From CAIZQW01 sp037133395 (GTDB taxonomy: Bacteria; Verrucomicrobiota; Kiritimatiellia; RFP12; UBA1067), in assembly GCA_037133395.1 (NCBI GenBank), contig JBAXOG010000003.1:1-64000 (forward strand): a DNA stretch of 64,000 bases, in the 5' to 3' direction. This document shows, one piece after another, positions 17,722 through 26,264 of this stretch (positions within the stretch are counted from its first letter, which is position 1; every line of letters begins with the position of its first letter). Both the position numbers and the translations under genes were made by a program. The notes beneath the pieces are model-generated. The model was not told the DNA's origin and searched no databases. It was given only the letters and a program-made list of their open reading frames with translations.

Positions 17722-19791
17722 TTAAAAGAAGCGAATAAGCGTTCCCCTCGAATTGACAAGCAATACCTGCTTATTGGTGTCGTCAATTTTTAACGACAAG
17801 ATTCCCCTGCGACTACTTGTCGTATTCAACGTCCAATTTTCTAAGCTAGGTATCGTCCCCTTTGTCCCATAAGAAAACAGCACCAGGCTGTTCGTAATCG
17901 TCCCCGAAATATTCACCGTGCCAGCAGCAGGTAGCGAGAGTGTCCCCGCCACGTTCACTCGGGTCGGATTAGCCACGTCCGTGCAGAATGAAACCCCGCC
18001 ATTCACAGTCAACGACCCGCTGAAAGCTGCGACCGTGTTCGAAACCAGAAGGCTACCCGTGTTGCCAATAGTGATGTTACCCGTGCTGATGCCTGTTCCT
18101 CCATTGACCAACTCCAGCCCGACATAGTTTCGAGGATTTCCACTGTCTTCTATCGTGTAGGTGGTCGAGGCGTTCGCGCAAATGCCAGTCGCATTGTTAA
18201 AGCGCAGCGTGTTTTTCCCCTGCCAGTCAAAAGAACCCACGCCCGTAGTAGCCTGATTGTTCGTCAGGATCACGCCGCTCACGCCACGATAGGCGAGCAC
18301 ACCATTCTCCACGAGTACCTTGTTGCCGAGCGACAAGTCGTTAGAGGGCGTGTTGATCGTAATTGTCGGGGCCGCCGTAGTGAACTGCAACACCCCGCTG
18401 TTCGTACAAGCGAGGTGGTTGCCGTAATCCGTCCGTCCGGCAGTTCCAATCACGAGCGACAATGACAGCTCCATCACGCCACTCCTTGTGACAACGACAC
18501 GGTTACTGTAATTGACCAGATTCGTTGCAGATGTGCCGATCGAGAGCTTGCGGCATCCGAGCATCTGCCCGCCCTCTTCGATCTGGATGCTGTTTTCATT
18601 GTTATTCCCCTTGCCGCCACCAACCATGCAATCGATATTCGGCTGAAACTGGAATAGGGAGCCGTTCCCCGTGACCAACACCCCGTTCCTATAATAATTG
18701 GTGCAGACGTAAGATGCACCATGGGCGATCCAAAGCCCACTGATTCCCGTCATGACCCCGCCATTCTGCACCTTAATCACGTTGTTAGTACCTGCAGGTC
18801 CTTGATAACCCACATTCATAGCCCCGTTCGTGACCAAGCCTCCAGCATCGACAATCAGCAAGTTGGTGTGTGAGCCTTCCAAGCAAACGGTCACCGACCC
18901 GCCCAACAGGTCAACGGTAGAAGGCGTGCCGTTTCCGTCGCGCCCCGCGACAATCATTTGATTGTTGTACGAAGTCGCGAGATAACCAAGCGTCACATTG
19001 GATGACTTCACAAGTCCTCCGTTGGTCACTGAAAGTACATTAAAGCCATTATTGCTGGCGTAAAGACGCAGGTTGGCACATTCAAGAGTTCCTCCGGAAG
19101 TTACCGTAACATCATTCGAGTTACTCTGCATGAAAAAGAACTGCCTGCCTCCTGTAACCAGAAAGCGAGCCCGGTCGCCCATCGTGTTCGTTCCCCCAAT
19201 CATCAACTTGTTGTTGTTGTTTAAAAACATTACGGCATAGTTAGCCGACGGCGTCAGTGTCACCAAGCCTCCGTTTTGCAAATAAAACGTCGCACCATAA
19301 CTGGGATTTAGCGGTGTTGCACTCCCTGAAAGTGAAAAGGACGCATTGTCCACGGTCGTGGTGCTGCCATACTGCGTGAACACGTTCCCAATGAACTGGG
19401 CTCCGTCACGAATCGTGAGACGACTGCCATTCAACGCGGTGGTTCCAAACGTCGTATTGGTCGCCGTCAGCGTGGTCGTTCCCGAAAGATCCAGCTCGCC
19501 CCTTAAAGTCGTCGATGCGGAGCCCACGTTCAACTGGGCGAGAGAGGGGAGTGTCCCAAGGCTGGCAGCCGTCACCGTTTTGTTGCTCCGAATATCAGCC
19601 GTGTCTCCCGACTGCGGAGTCCCTGCGCCTCCCCATGTAGCGAAAGCATCCCACGAGCCACTTTGCGAAGTGATCCGTGTAACCGCCTGCACTTCATCGA
19701 CCAACAACCCCACCAGTGCAATGCTCAGAAAAAGACCACACCGACTTACAGTTCCATCCATCTTTCCACACTTCTTATTTTTGGTTATCAT
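17722..19791 (-). CDS. PATR-like secreted/surface beta-helix protein, first gene of the operon
   Basis: 689 aa. A signal peptide (FLSIALVGLLVDEVQA) is followed by ~600 residues of Gly/Asn/Thr-rich, low-charge repeats with GGLV, NGGVM and LTNNQATTGVG strings. This is the pattern of autotransporter-associated beta-strand repeat proteins, which fold as right-handed beta-helices at the cell surface. The C-terminus ends VLLVNSRGTLIRFF, matching the ending of the protein at 47113-48669 (GTLI plus hydrophobics), possibly a sorting or anchoring tag. No porin-type barrel is apparent. The ATG at 19791 was preferred over one 60 bases upstream because AAGGAG lies eight bases before it. A glycan-capture or scaffold role in the operon is inference. 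Confidence 0.78.
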   Translation of the reverse strand: MITKNKKCGKMDGTVSRCGLFLSIALVGLLVDEVQAVTRITSQSGSWDAFATWGGAGTPQSGDTADIRSNKTVTAASLGTLPSLAQLNVGSASTTLRGELDLSGTTTLTATNTTFGTTALNGSRLTIRDGAQFIGNVFTQYGSTTTVDNASFSLSGSATPLNPSYGATFYLQNGGLVTLTPSANYAVMFLNNNNKLMIGGTNTMGDRARFLVTGGRQFFFMQSNSNDVTVTSGGTLECANLRLYASNNGFNVLSVTNGGLVKSSNVTLGYLATSYNNQMIVAGRDGNGTPSTVDLLGGSVTVCLEGSHTNLLIVDAGGLVTNGAMNVGYQGPAGTNNVIKVQNGGVMTGISGLWIAHGASYVCTNYYRNGVLVTGNGSLFQFQPNIDCMVGGGKGNNNENSIQIEEGGQMLGCRKLSIGTSATNLVNYSNRVVVTRSGVMELSLSLVIGTAGRTDYGNHLACTNSGVLQFTTAAPTITINTPSNDLSLGNKVLVENGVLAYRGVSGVILTNNQATTGVGSFDWQGKNTLRFNNATGICANASTTYTIEDSGNPRNYVGLELVNGGTGISTGNITIGNTGSLLVSNTVAAFSGSLTVNGGVSFCTDVANPTRVNVAGTLSLPAAGTVNISGTITNSLVLFSYGTKGTIPSLENWTLNTTSSRRGILSLKIDDTNKQVLLVNSRGTLIRFF

Positions 19792-19856
19792 ACGTTTACT
19801 CCTTGTTGTCAAATAACCTCTTTCAGATTCATTGTGATTATCATACTCCACCCCGT

Positions 19857-19935
19857 TCTTTCTGTCTATATGTGATTGCGCAAAAATTATTCAATTTTGC
19901 GACATGGCTTTTTACGCGATCGGGGGCTTGCCTAT
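19857..19935 (-). promoter_or_regulatory. Duplicated promoter/operator block A, upstream of the nine-gene operon
   Basis: This ~79-bp block is almost identical to 24294-24370. On the minus strand it holds TTGAAT (19889-19894), an 18-base spacer and TATAGA (19865-19870), a plausible sigma-70 promoter. Overlapping the -35 is a dyad at 19878-19901: CGCAAAATT and ATTTTTGCG arms around five bases. Conservation of the whole block before two separate operons supports a regulatory function. The transcript would run into the PATR-like gene. The remaining part of 19792-20179 is the repeat described next; I see no gene in it. Confidence 0.65.
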
Positions 19936-19945
19936 CTTTGTTAAA

Positions 19946-20155
19946 GAAGGACTGACTGACGAATTGACGTCTTGACTGATTGATTCATCTGGTCAACCCA
20001 GTCAATACGTCCTCAGCAATCAACTCGTCACTCGGTCAATCAGTCAATACGTCCTCACACGGTGGCAACGGCGTCCCGCCGTTGGCCGAATCGATGGTGC
20101 AATCGGGGGCACGCGCCTGCGTGCCTTGGACGAGCAGGCGCTCGTCCCTTCCGAG
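19946..20155. repeat. Dispersed intergenic repeat, copy 2 (3' end of the GH29 unit)
   Basis: The block starts with GACTGACTGACGAATTGAC and TTGACTGATTGATTC. It then carries two rounds of CAGTCAATACGTCCTC-type words and a perfect 8-bp hairpin, CAACGGCG-TCC-CGCCGTTG (20066-20084). It ends in a GCACGCG...CTCGTCCCTT segment with a further GCCTGC/GCAGGC inverted pair. It is homologous to 1051-1218 and 24592-24770, with the hairpin part shared only with the latter. It lies just downstream of the GH29 stop codon. No T-run follows the hairpin, so it is not a canonical intrinsic terminator. Confidence 0.8.
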
Positions 20156-20179
20156 AGTGCACAAGGTGTGACCGCGTCA

Positions 20180-21949
20180 TCATTCCGGGGATATGAAAAG
20201 CATTCGGCGCATGCCGGGGGCGCCGTTTTGGCCCGTCAGCGTCAATTTCATGGCGGATGTCGTGACTGGCGCGAACGTCACCACCAGGCCACGCCCCTCT
20301 GTGACGCCCTCGGCGATCTTTTTCCATTGTCCGCCGACCTCCGACTCCAGCGTATAGACCTGGGGAATCCGGGGAAATTTATCGAGTTCCTCCAGCCGGA
20401 TTGACGAGATCACTACCGGTTTTTCGAAGCTGAAATCAAGGCTCGCCGTCACGGTGCCTTGGGGCGTGATCCATGGGCGCACCCCTTTTGTCTTGAACGA
20501 AACAATGCCGGCGGCATCCGTTTCGTTGACACTTGCCTTGACCTTGGCGATCTGATTGGGCTTAGGCCGGGCGACGGCTTCGCCGTCCAATTCCAAGACT
20601 ACCACAGCGGCAACCGGATCCGGTGAGCAGGCACCCACTTTCACTATTACCCGTTCCTCTTCCTTGATCAGTTCCAACTTCCTGTCCGTCCCCGCCAGAC
20701 GTGCGCTCTTGACCCCGGACAACAACGGCACGCGCAACAGTCCGTCCTTGGGCCAGTCGAAGACGATCAGGTTGAGTTGGTTGCCCTTGCGCGTCGCGCA
20801 GCCGTAAGAGAGATACGGGAAAGGGCCGCCTTGGCAACCGTAGATGGCTTCGCCATTCTGCTTCAGCCAGTCCCCGATCGCCTTCAATCGTTCGACATGC
20901 TCCGGCATGAAGCTTCCATCCGGTGCCGGGCCGAAACCATAGACCAGGTTGCCGTTCTTGCTAATCGCCTCGGCCAGTGTGCGGACAAGAACCGATACGG
21001 GCTTTTGCTTGTCCACTGTTGGGGCATACGCCCATTTTGACCCCAATGTGACGCAAGCTTCCCAGTCGTCCTCCGGCGCATATGTCGGAAGCATTTGTTC
21101 CGCGCAGCCGAAGTCGGCGCGAACGCCTCCCAGCCGGCCGTTCATGATGAGATTCTTCAACGGGCGCAGCGGTTCATAGAGGCGTTCTGCGTGCGCCTTA
21201 GTGATCCCCGATGGCGTGTCCCACCAGAAGACATCCGGCTTGTATTGCGCCAGCTCCCGGATCTGGGGCACGGCGATGGTGTCAATATACTTATCGAAAT
21301 CCCCGCCTTGGGCCGGATCCCATGGCTTGGTATTGCCTACGGAACCGCCGGGATTCACCCAGTCCTGCGCATGGGAATAGTAGATGCCGAACCGGATTCC
21401 TTCCTTCCGGCAGGCATCGGCCAGCGGGCCGACCAGATCCTTGCCGTAGGGAGTGGCGTCGGCAATGTTCCACTTGCTGGCCTTCGATGGCCAGATGGCA
21501 AAGCCGTCGTGATGCTTCGCGATCAAGACCAGATATTTGGCGCCGGACTGCTTGAAGAGCTTAACCCATTCCTCGGCGTTGAACTTCACGGGATTGAACT
21601 GCTTGGCGAATTCCTGGTATTTCGCCACCGGCACTTGGTTCCAACGCATCATCCACTCCCCCTGTGCCGGGATGGAAAACAGGCCGAAGGTAATCATCAC
21701 CCCGAAACGCGCCTCCCGCCACCAGGCCATGCGGGCATTGAATTCTTCCGGGGACTCCTTGGTCGGCGCGGGAATCTGCGAGGGGTCAACCGTGAAGCCC
21801 GAGGCGTTTTCGTCGTAAGCGCCGGCAATCGCCTTCGTCGCCACCTTCGGGAAAGTTTCGACGCCCTTGCGCAGAACAGATTCATCCGCATGCAGAAGCG
21901 TACAGGCAATAGCTTGAATCAGGACGCAGTAGTAGGTTGTTCTTTTCAC
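20180..21949 (-). CDS. GH29 alpha-L-fucosidase with C-terminal domain
   Basis: 589 aa. A signal segment (CVLIQAIACTLLHA) is followed by a GH29 TIM barrel (~66-400). Recognisable blocks are WWREARFGVMITFG (~76-89), FNPVKFNAEEWVKLFKQSG, AKHHDGFAIW with H146/H147, and the nucleophile D244 in DVFWWDTPSG. GH29 enzymes retain configuration and release alpha-L-fucose. The family's usual HWG tripeptide reads TFG here. The last ~110 residues resemble an F5/8-type carbohydrate-binding domain (ASLDFSFEKPVVISSIRLEE). The GTG start at 21949 overlaps the TGA of the upstream DUF2961 gene (GTGA) and has AAGGAGA before it. It is the last gene of the three-gene unit. Confidence 0.92.
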   Translation of the reverse strand: MKRTTYYCVLIQAIACTLLHADESVLRKGVETFPKVATKAIAGAYDENASGFTVDPSQIPAPTKESPEEFNARMAWWREARFGVMITFGLFSIPAQGEWMMRWNQVPVAKYQEFAKQFNPVKFNAEEWVKLFKQSGAKYLVLIAKHHDGFAIWPSKASKWNIADATPYGKDLVGPLADACRKEGIRFGIYYSHAQDWVNPGGSVGNTKPWDPAQGGDFDKYIDTIAVPQIRELAQYKPDVFWWDTPSGITKAHAERLYEPLRPLKNLIMNGRLGGVRADFGCAEQMLPTYAPEDDWEACVTLGSKWAYAPTVDKQKPVSVLVRTLAEAISKNGNLVYGFGPAPDGSFMPEHVERLKAIGDWLKQNGEAIYGCQGGPFPYLSYGCATRKGNQLNLIVFDWPKDGLLRVPLLSGVKSARLAGTDRKLELIKEEERVIVKVGACSPDPVAAVVVLELDGEAVARPKPNQIAKVKASVNETDAAGIVSFKTKGVRPWITPQGTVTASLDFSFEKPVVISSIRLEELDKFPRIPQVYTLESEVGGQWKKIAEGVTEGRGLVVTFAPVTTSAMKLTLTGQNGAPGMRRMLFISPE

Positions 21950-23586
21950 TTTTGTTTCTCCTTATTGATGTTTTCAATTAGTTGTTTGCCGTTCCAAGGA
22001 ATCAGATCCCGTACGGCCTCCTCAGGTTGCGGCACACGATTACTCGTCCCGCTTGGACGGGCATACCAAAAGACGCCAACAGCTTGTGAGACTTCAGTAT
22101 CAGCGCAGACCCACAATTCCATGTCGAACTTCAGCGAACGACGATACGGTATACCGTCGAGCAATCGCATTCGCGATGTCGTGGTGTAAGCGCTCCAATC
22201 AGGTTTCTTCCAACGATGGTCGTATGTGACATCTCGTTTCGGCATTGCGATGAACGGCGAATTAAACCAGTGCGCCATTCCCCACGCGTAGCCGTAGTAA
22301 TCTTCCATACCAGTGCCCAAGTGCGAGGGGAACTTCTCGCCGTCAACGTACACCCGCTCGTCGCCTTCGCCGTTCCAATGCCAATCCCGGTTGAACACCG
22401 TGAGGGTGTCCCCCACATAAACGCCCTGACCGGTCAGCTCTACGTAATTCCAATCCTTGTAAGGCCTGGTCTTGATCGGATCCTCGTGCCGCCAGCCGGC
22501 ATGAAAATACATGGAGCGATCATCCCAACGCCATGCGCTGGTGGACACCGCAAGTTTCACCGTCACCTGCACTTTGCCGAGATTCTTGACCGTGATCCGG
22601 CCATTTTTTTTGTACGGCATCACCCAGCGCGTCGCGAGCGTCCCGTTCGTCGCCACCGTGCGATTCCAATCTTGAACCGGATTCCACCGCGCCCCGCAAC
22701 CGAAAAACTCGCCAATCGGACACCACACCGTTGGTTGCCCATCAAACTCTACCGCCAACACAACCGAACGGACGGTCTGCGTGTCGCTTCGCGGCTCCAG
22801 TTCCAACTGCAGGCTTCGCACGGCGTTCTCGCCTGCCGGCAAATCCAGTGACAATGCCGCACCCGGTTGAATTTCACCCTCCCGCCGCGTTTCCTGCCCG
22901 GAAACCGCGTTGCCAAGCGACTGAAGCAATTCTGCATTCCGTTTCAAAGCGTCGGCTGCCATTTCGAAATTAGCCATCGTGAACGTCTCAACCTTTGTTC
23001 CCGTTTCGTAGGCACGATAGCCAACAATAAAGAAATAAGGTATCTCATCCAACGTGATCTTGCAGGACTTCGCAAACGGGATCGGCAGGTAGAGATCACC
23101 GCCGAGTCCAGTAGTCGCCGCCTCATCCGAAGCAATGAACGCCAACGGCGGCTTGACAAAACCCCGTCCGGCCAGCAGTTCGTGCAACTTGACGGCAATT
23201 GCCGGCGTGGAACTACCGTCAAAATAGAAGCGGACGAGGCAGTTTTTCCTCTCCAACGGAATCCAGAATCGAACGACTGCACCGGGGCCGTCGTGCTCCA
23301 TCAGCACCCACTCCTGCCGTCCTTCATTTTCCTCAATCCGGATGAACTGTTTGTAATCTATATTAGCGTGCCAGCGATCGCCGTTTGGAATTGTTTGCCG
23401 ACGGTCATAGCTGCTGGCCTGCTTGCAGGTGTACGCTGGCTGGGGCCAACGGGCAAGCGCGTCACGATTCGTCATATCCGCCAACAGCGTCTTGAGCGTG
23501 ATGGCCGATTCTGCTCCATGAAGGGTTAAAGCCCCTAACAGGGTCAATGACACTACGACTGAAATTCTGGCTATGTTTCTCATCAT
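21946..23586 (-). CDS. DUF2961 protein (GH172-type glycoside hydrolase), secreted
   Basis: 546 aa with a signal peptide (ISVVVSLTLLGALTLHGA). The DUF2961 signature is clear: EHDGPGAVVRFWIP, VRFYFDGSSTPAI, GGDLYLPIPFAKSC, GEGDERVYVDGE, and LGTGMEDYYGYAWG. DUF2961 proteins are classed as GH172, a double jelly-roll family whose characterised members act on fructose anhydrides and arabinans. The acidic residues in GEGDE and GMEDY match positions expected in the active site. The substrate here is unknown. The ATG at 23586 has GAGGG at workable spacing. A start at 23601 is possible but has its GGAAGG directly abutting it. The 3' end overlaps the GH29 start by four bases, implying coupled expression. 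Confidence 0.88.
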   Translation of the reverse strand: MMRNIARISVVVSLTLLGALTLHGAESAITLKTLLADMTNRDALARWPQPAYTCKQASSYDRRQTIPNGDRWHANIDYKQFIRIEENEGRQEWVLMEHDGPGAVVRFWIPLERKNCLVRFYFDGSSTPAIAVKLHELLAGRGFVKPPLAFIASDEAATTGLGGDLYLPIPFAKSCKITLDEIPYFFIVGYRAYETGTKVETFTMANFEMAADALKRNAELLQSLGNAVSGQETRREGEIQPGAALSLDLPAGENAVRSLQLELEPRSDTQTVRSVVLAVEFDGQPTVWCPIGEFFGCGARWNPVQDWNRTVATNGTLATRWVMPYKKNGRITVKNLGKVQVTVKLAVSTSAWRWDDRSMYFHAGWRHEDPIKTRPYKDWNYVELTGQGVYVGDTLTVFNRDWHWNGEGDERVYVDGEKFPSHLGTGMEDYYGYAWGMAHWFNSPFIAMPKRDVTYDHRWKKPDWSAYTTTSRMRLLDGIPYRRSLKFDMELWVCADTEVSQAVGVFWYARPSGTSNRVPQPEEAVRDLIPWNGKQLIENINKEKQK

Positions 23587-23609
23587 TGTTTTTTCCCTCA
23601 TCCTTCCGG

Positions 23610-24281
23610 CTATTTCGCGATTACCAACCCAAAGACAGCATCCAGTTCATGCCATTGGTCTTTGTCATCAAGGGTCAATTCCAAGCGGCCATCCGGCAGG
23701 GTCTTCATGGCAACCGGGTTTTGGGTGCACAGGTTGTACGCCGACGTGAACGACTCAAGCGGCTTTGCCAGGACAACGCTCCGAACGTTGCCGACGGGCG
23801 GCGTCAAGACGTGGACATATTCCTCCCGTCCATCCGCACTGCGAGTGCAGGCTATGGGAAGATTCTTGCAGTCCTTGGGATATGAAGCGGGCTTGAGTTT
23901 CCAGTTCCGGCTGATGAGCGTCCCCTTGATGGATTCCAACGCGACAGCATAGTGTTTACCGAATTCGATGAGGGAGGCACGGTCGAAGTGGACTTTGTCT
24001 CCCAGCGTATACGCAAGGAATCGTTCCTCGATCTTACAAAGAGGCCAAAAGACCTTGCCGACCATGCAAAAGCGGAGTGCGATGCCTGAGTCTGGGTGCA
24101 AGGGTCCAACACCAACTGTATGGTATCGCACGAGGAGTTTCCCGTTGTTATCATAATCCAAAATGGATGGCGCACGATGAACCACAACCCCTGCCACCCT
24201 GCAAAAACAATAGCTTCCGCTGTAAGCTACCAGAAACACTGCCAAGCTCAATCCCCGTATTCTTTTCATTGTTATCAACAT
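23610..24281 (-). CDS. Stand-alone GH29-type C-terminal domain, secreted (truncated fucosidase relative)
   Basis: 223 aa with a signal segment (RGLSLAVFLVAYSGSYCFC). Residues ~100-223 align with the last ~125 residues of the GH29-like protein at 38772-40157: ESIKGTLISRNW against ESICGVAPSRNW, RSADGREEYVHVL against RSLDGKREYVHVL, then KPLESF..A and LTLDDKDQWHELDAV. The catalytic barrel is absent. Residues ~30-100 match nothing I recognise. It may be a remnant of a deleted fucosidase that kept a signal peptide, or a free binding domain. The ATG at 24281 has GAGAGGG eight bases upstream, and the reading frame is intact, so it is probably expressed. First gene of the unit downstream of promoter block B. 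Confidence 0.75.
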   Translation of the reverse strand: MLITMKRIRGLSLAVFLVAYSGSYCFCRVAGVVVHRAPSILDYDNNGKLLVRYHTVGVGPLHPDSGIALRFCMVGKVFWPLCKIEERFLAYTLGDKVHFDRASLIEFGKHYAVALESIKGTLISRNWKLKPASYPKDCKNLPIACTRSADGREEYVHVLTPPVGNVRSVVLAKPLESFTSAYNLCTQNPVAMKTLPDGRLELTLDDKDQWHELDAVFGLVIAK

Positions 24282-24293
24282 ACTACAACCCTC

Positions 24294-24370
24294 TCTTTCT
24301 GTCTATATGTGATCGCGCATAAATTATTCAATTTTGCGACATGGCTTTTAACGGTCGGGGGCTTACCTAT
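24294..24370 (-). promoter_or_regulatory. Duplicated promoter/operator block B, upstream of the DUF2961-GH29 unit
   Basis: This is the second copy of the block at 19857-19935. On the minus strand TTGAAT (24326-24331) and TATAGA (24302-24307) are 18 bases apart. The dyad lies at 24315-24338 (CGCAAAATT ... ATTTATGCG, with one more mismatch than copy A). It sits immediately upstream of the GAGAGGG site of the first gene, so the leader would be only about 20 bases. Confidence 0.65.
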
Positions 24371-24381
24371 AACTTCAAAGA

Positions 24382-24417
24382 ATTGCCTTATTGCCTTATT
24401 GCGTTATTGCCTTATTG
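24382..24417. repeat. Tandem 8-bp repeat ATTGCCTT
   Basis: Four and a half copies of ATTGCCTT in a row, the third reading ATTGCGTT. The following ~170 bases (24418-24591) hold fragments such as GTGTGGTTCGTGTCATTCG and AACCACAAAGAACG that look like degraded intergenic repeats. I see no gene there. Confidence 0.7.
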
Positions 24418-24591
24418 AATTCGTGTGGTTCGTGTCATTCGATGCTAAAAAGTTACCAGTCAGTTTATTCCGGGTCTGCCCTCCGTAGCCGTATTCGCGT
24501 AGGCGGATACCCCGGGCGGTGGGCTTGTCTACTTGATTTGTTTTAACCACAAAGAACGATCGCTCAAAGATCAACTTCTAAATGCTTTGTT

Positions 24592-24770
24592 AAAGAAAGA
24601 CTGAGTGACGAATTGACGTATTGACTGATTGATTCATCTGGCCTGCCCGCCGGAGACCTATTGGCGAAGGCGGGTCAATCAGTCAACCCGTCCTCGCACG
24701 TTGGCAACGGCGTCCCGCCGTTGGCGGAATCGATGGGGCAATCGGGGGCACGCGCTCGTCCCTTATTTCT
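24592..24770. repeat. Dispersed intergenic repeat, copy 3 (3' end of the GH16 unit)
   Basis: The block has the same opening as the other copies (GACTGAGTGACGAATTGACG, TTGACTGATTGATTC). It includes the CCTGCCCGCCGGAGACCTATT segment shared with copy 1 and the CAACGGCG-TCC-CGCCGTTG hairpin (24705-24723) shared with copy 2. It is therefore a composite of both. It lies downstream of the GH16 stop codon. Confidence 0.8.
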
Positions 24771-24771
24771 C

Positions 24772-24833
24772 AACTTTAGCGTTGAGCGTTAAGCGTTTCA
24801 AACTTTTAACTCTTAACGTTTAACGTTTAACTT
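24772..24833 (-). terminator. Long imperfect palindrome at the 3' end of the GH16 gene
   Basis: Arms built of reiterated AGCGTT/AACGTT words (24772-24800 and 24801-24833) pair at roughly three quarters of positions. The palindrome reaches into the GH16 stop codon. It would form a long hairpin at the mRNA end. With no clear U-tract on the minus strand, termination or 3'-end protection is only a suggestion. Confidence 0.4.
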
Positions 24834-26097
24834 AAGGCATCCGGAGTCGCCAGACCCGCACCCATTCCACGTCCATGCTCTTGCCGTCGAGCTTGTCGGT
24901 GACGGGTCCAGCCCATGTAAAGACCGCCGTACTGAAAAGCACAGGCGACTCCCAGTGCGCCTTCGTGTTCGGCTTGCGGTCGATCTCCTGCCCATCCAAG
25001 AAGTAGATGATCTCCTTCTCGTTCCACAAACAGCCGTAGATGTGGAAATCGAGGCTCAGATCCTCCTCTGCCCGATAACTCTTGGAGAGCGAATTCGTTT
25101 TTGACTGGTGCAAGGACATGTTCACGACATTCGGCCAGTGCCCCTCGTTGAAATCAATCTCAAAACTTTCGCCGTTCTTTCGTGAAATCGTCCAGAAGGC
25201 GTTGTTCAGTCCCGGCGCGGGCGCATAGCGATAACGCGCCTCCCAATAACCATATTTCTGCTGGAACTGCCTTGACGAGATCATCGCGCTCGTCCACTCT
25301 TTGCCTCCGCGTTTTTCCTTGCGCGTGACCAGCTTCAAGAGCCCCTTTTCGACCACGCAGTTCTCGGGCCAGCGGCTTGATAATAATTTACCCCACGATT
25401 CGCTCTTCGAAATTTGCCAGACATTTGTATCCAGAACTGTACCATTGAACTCATCGCGGAACGCGAGCTCCCACGCCCCTTTCGGCGGACCGCCCTGCAC
25501 GTCTAACTGTTGTTTCGAAGGATCACGCGCCTTCAGCACATACGAGGGGATTACCTCGTCCAGAATCAAAGTCTGCCAGATCATCTTCTCATCCGCCGGA
25601 TCCAGAATCTCGAGCCGCAGCGCGCTCAACCGCAGGTGTCCCTTCCCCGCATTGCGCAACGTGACAAGCTCCTCGCCTTTGCCCCCGAATCTGTACGTCC
25701 CGATTGTTTCCCAACGCGGCGGACCGACCGTCAGATCCAGCACCGCCGCCTTCGGCTCGCCAATCCCTGTCACCGACACCTGCGCCTGACGCGTGTTACC
25801 GGCATGGACCACCACATAGAAGGAAATGCGCACGGGGCAAATGCTCTGTACATTCGGTTTCCACACGGCCGTAGCCTGCGGATCAGACGAATAGATGCTA
25901 GCAGCACTGGCGTGATGACCGATCAAGCTCGCGTTCTTCCATTCACCTGTTGTTGCGAATACAGCGGATGACAAAAGACCAGCCTTCGACGTACGTCCTG
26001 TTGAACACGCCGCCTGAAAAACAGTCAGCAACAGGACTGCACCTACCCCGATCCCCATCGCCGACTTCCCATCCATCAAACACTTTTGCTTCATCAT
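24832..26097 (-). CDS. GH16 endo-beta-glycanase with golvesin-like N-terminal domain, possible lipoprotein
   Basis: 421 aa. The N-terminus is hydrophobic and ends FQAAC (C31), an imperfect lipobox. Residues ~45-165 resemble golvesin/xanthan-lyase-type accessory domains (FATTGEWKNASLIG, YSSDPQATAVWKPN). Residues ~205-421 form a GH16 beta-jelly-roll with the catalytic signature E313-I-D-F-N-E318 in ESFEIDFNEGHW, giving nucleophile and acid/base. GH16 members cleave beta-1,3/1,4 glucans, galactans, agarose, carrageenan or porphyran; the subfamily cannot be assigned by eye. AGAGGAG lies eight bases before the ATG. It follows the XylR-like regulator by 167 bases on the same strand and may be transcribed with it. 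Confidence 0.9.
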   Translation of the reverse strand: MMKQKCLMDGKSAMGIGVGAVLLLTVFQAACSTGRTSKAGLLSSAVFATTGEWKNASLIGHHASAASIYSSDPQATAVWKPNVQSICPVRISFYVVVHAGNTRQAQVSVTGIGEPKAAVLDLTVGPPRWETIGTYRFGGKGEELVTLRNAGKGHLRLSALRLEILDPADEKMIWQTLILDEVIPSYVLKARDPSKQQLDVQGGPPKGAWELAFRDEFNGTVLDTNVWQISKSESWGKLLSSRWPENCVVEKGLLKLVTRKEKRGGKEWTSAMISSRQFQQKYGYWEARYRYAPAPGLNNAFWTISRKNGESFEIDFNEGHWPNVVNMSLHQSKTNSLSKSYRAEEDLSLDFHIYGCLWNEKEIIYFLDGQEIDRKPNTKAHWESPVLFSTAVFTWAGPVTDKLDGKSMDVEWVRVWRLRMP

Positions 26098-26264
26098 ACT
26101 TCAGCTCCTCTTGTGCTATCATGCTTTTTTATCACAGTCTCGTGGTGAGCGTGGGTGGATACATTGTCGCCCCAATGACGCCATTTGATAGACAAGCAGA
26201 TACTTATGTCTGCTCATATCGTAACCTGAGAGCGCAGACCGTCTTGTCCGCATTGGCGCAATGT

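Noticed and set aside
21095..22189. Plus-strand open frame (364 codons) across the GH29/DUF2961 junction
   Set aside because: Runs antisense across two genes whose coupling (GTGA) is clear; no protein features.
24382..24417. Tandem ATTGCCTT as CRISPR or origin iterons
   Set aside because: Eight-base units without spacers, no replication genes, and no DnaA boxes nearby.
24096..24488. Possible 130-codon plus-strand gene over the promoter block B region
   Set aside because: It crosses the duplicated promoter block and tandem repeat; the equivalent region at 19857 does not conserve it as protein.
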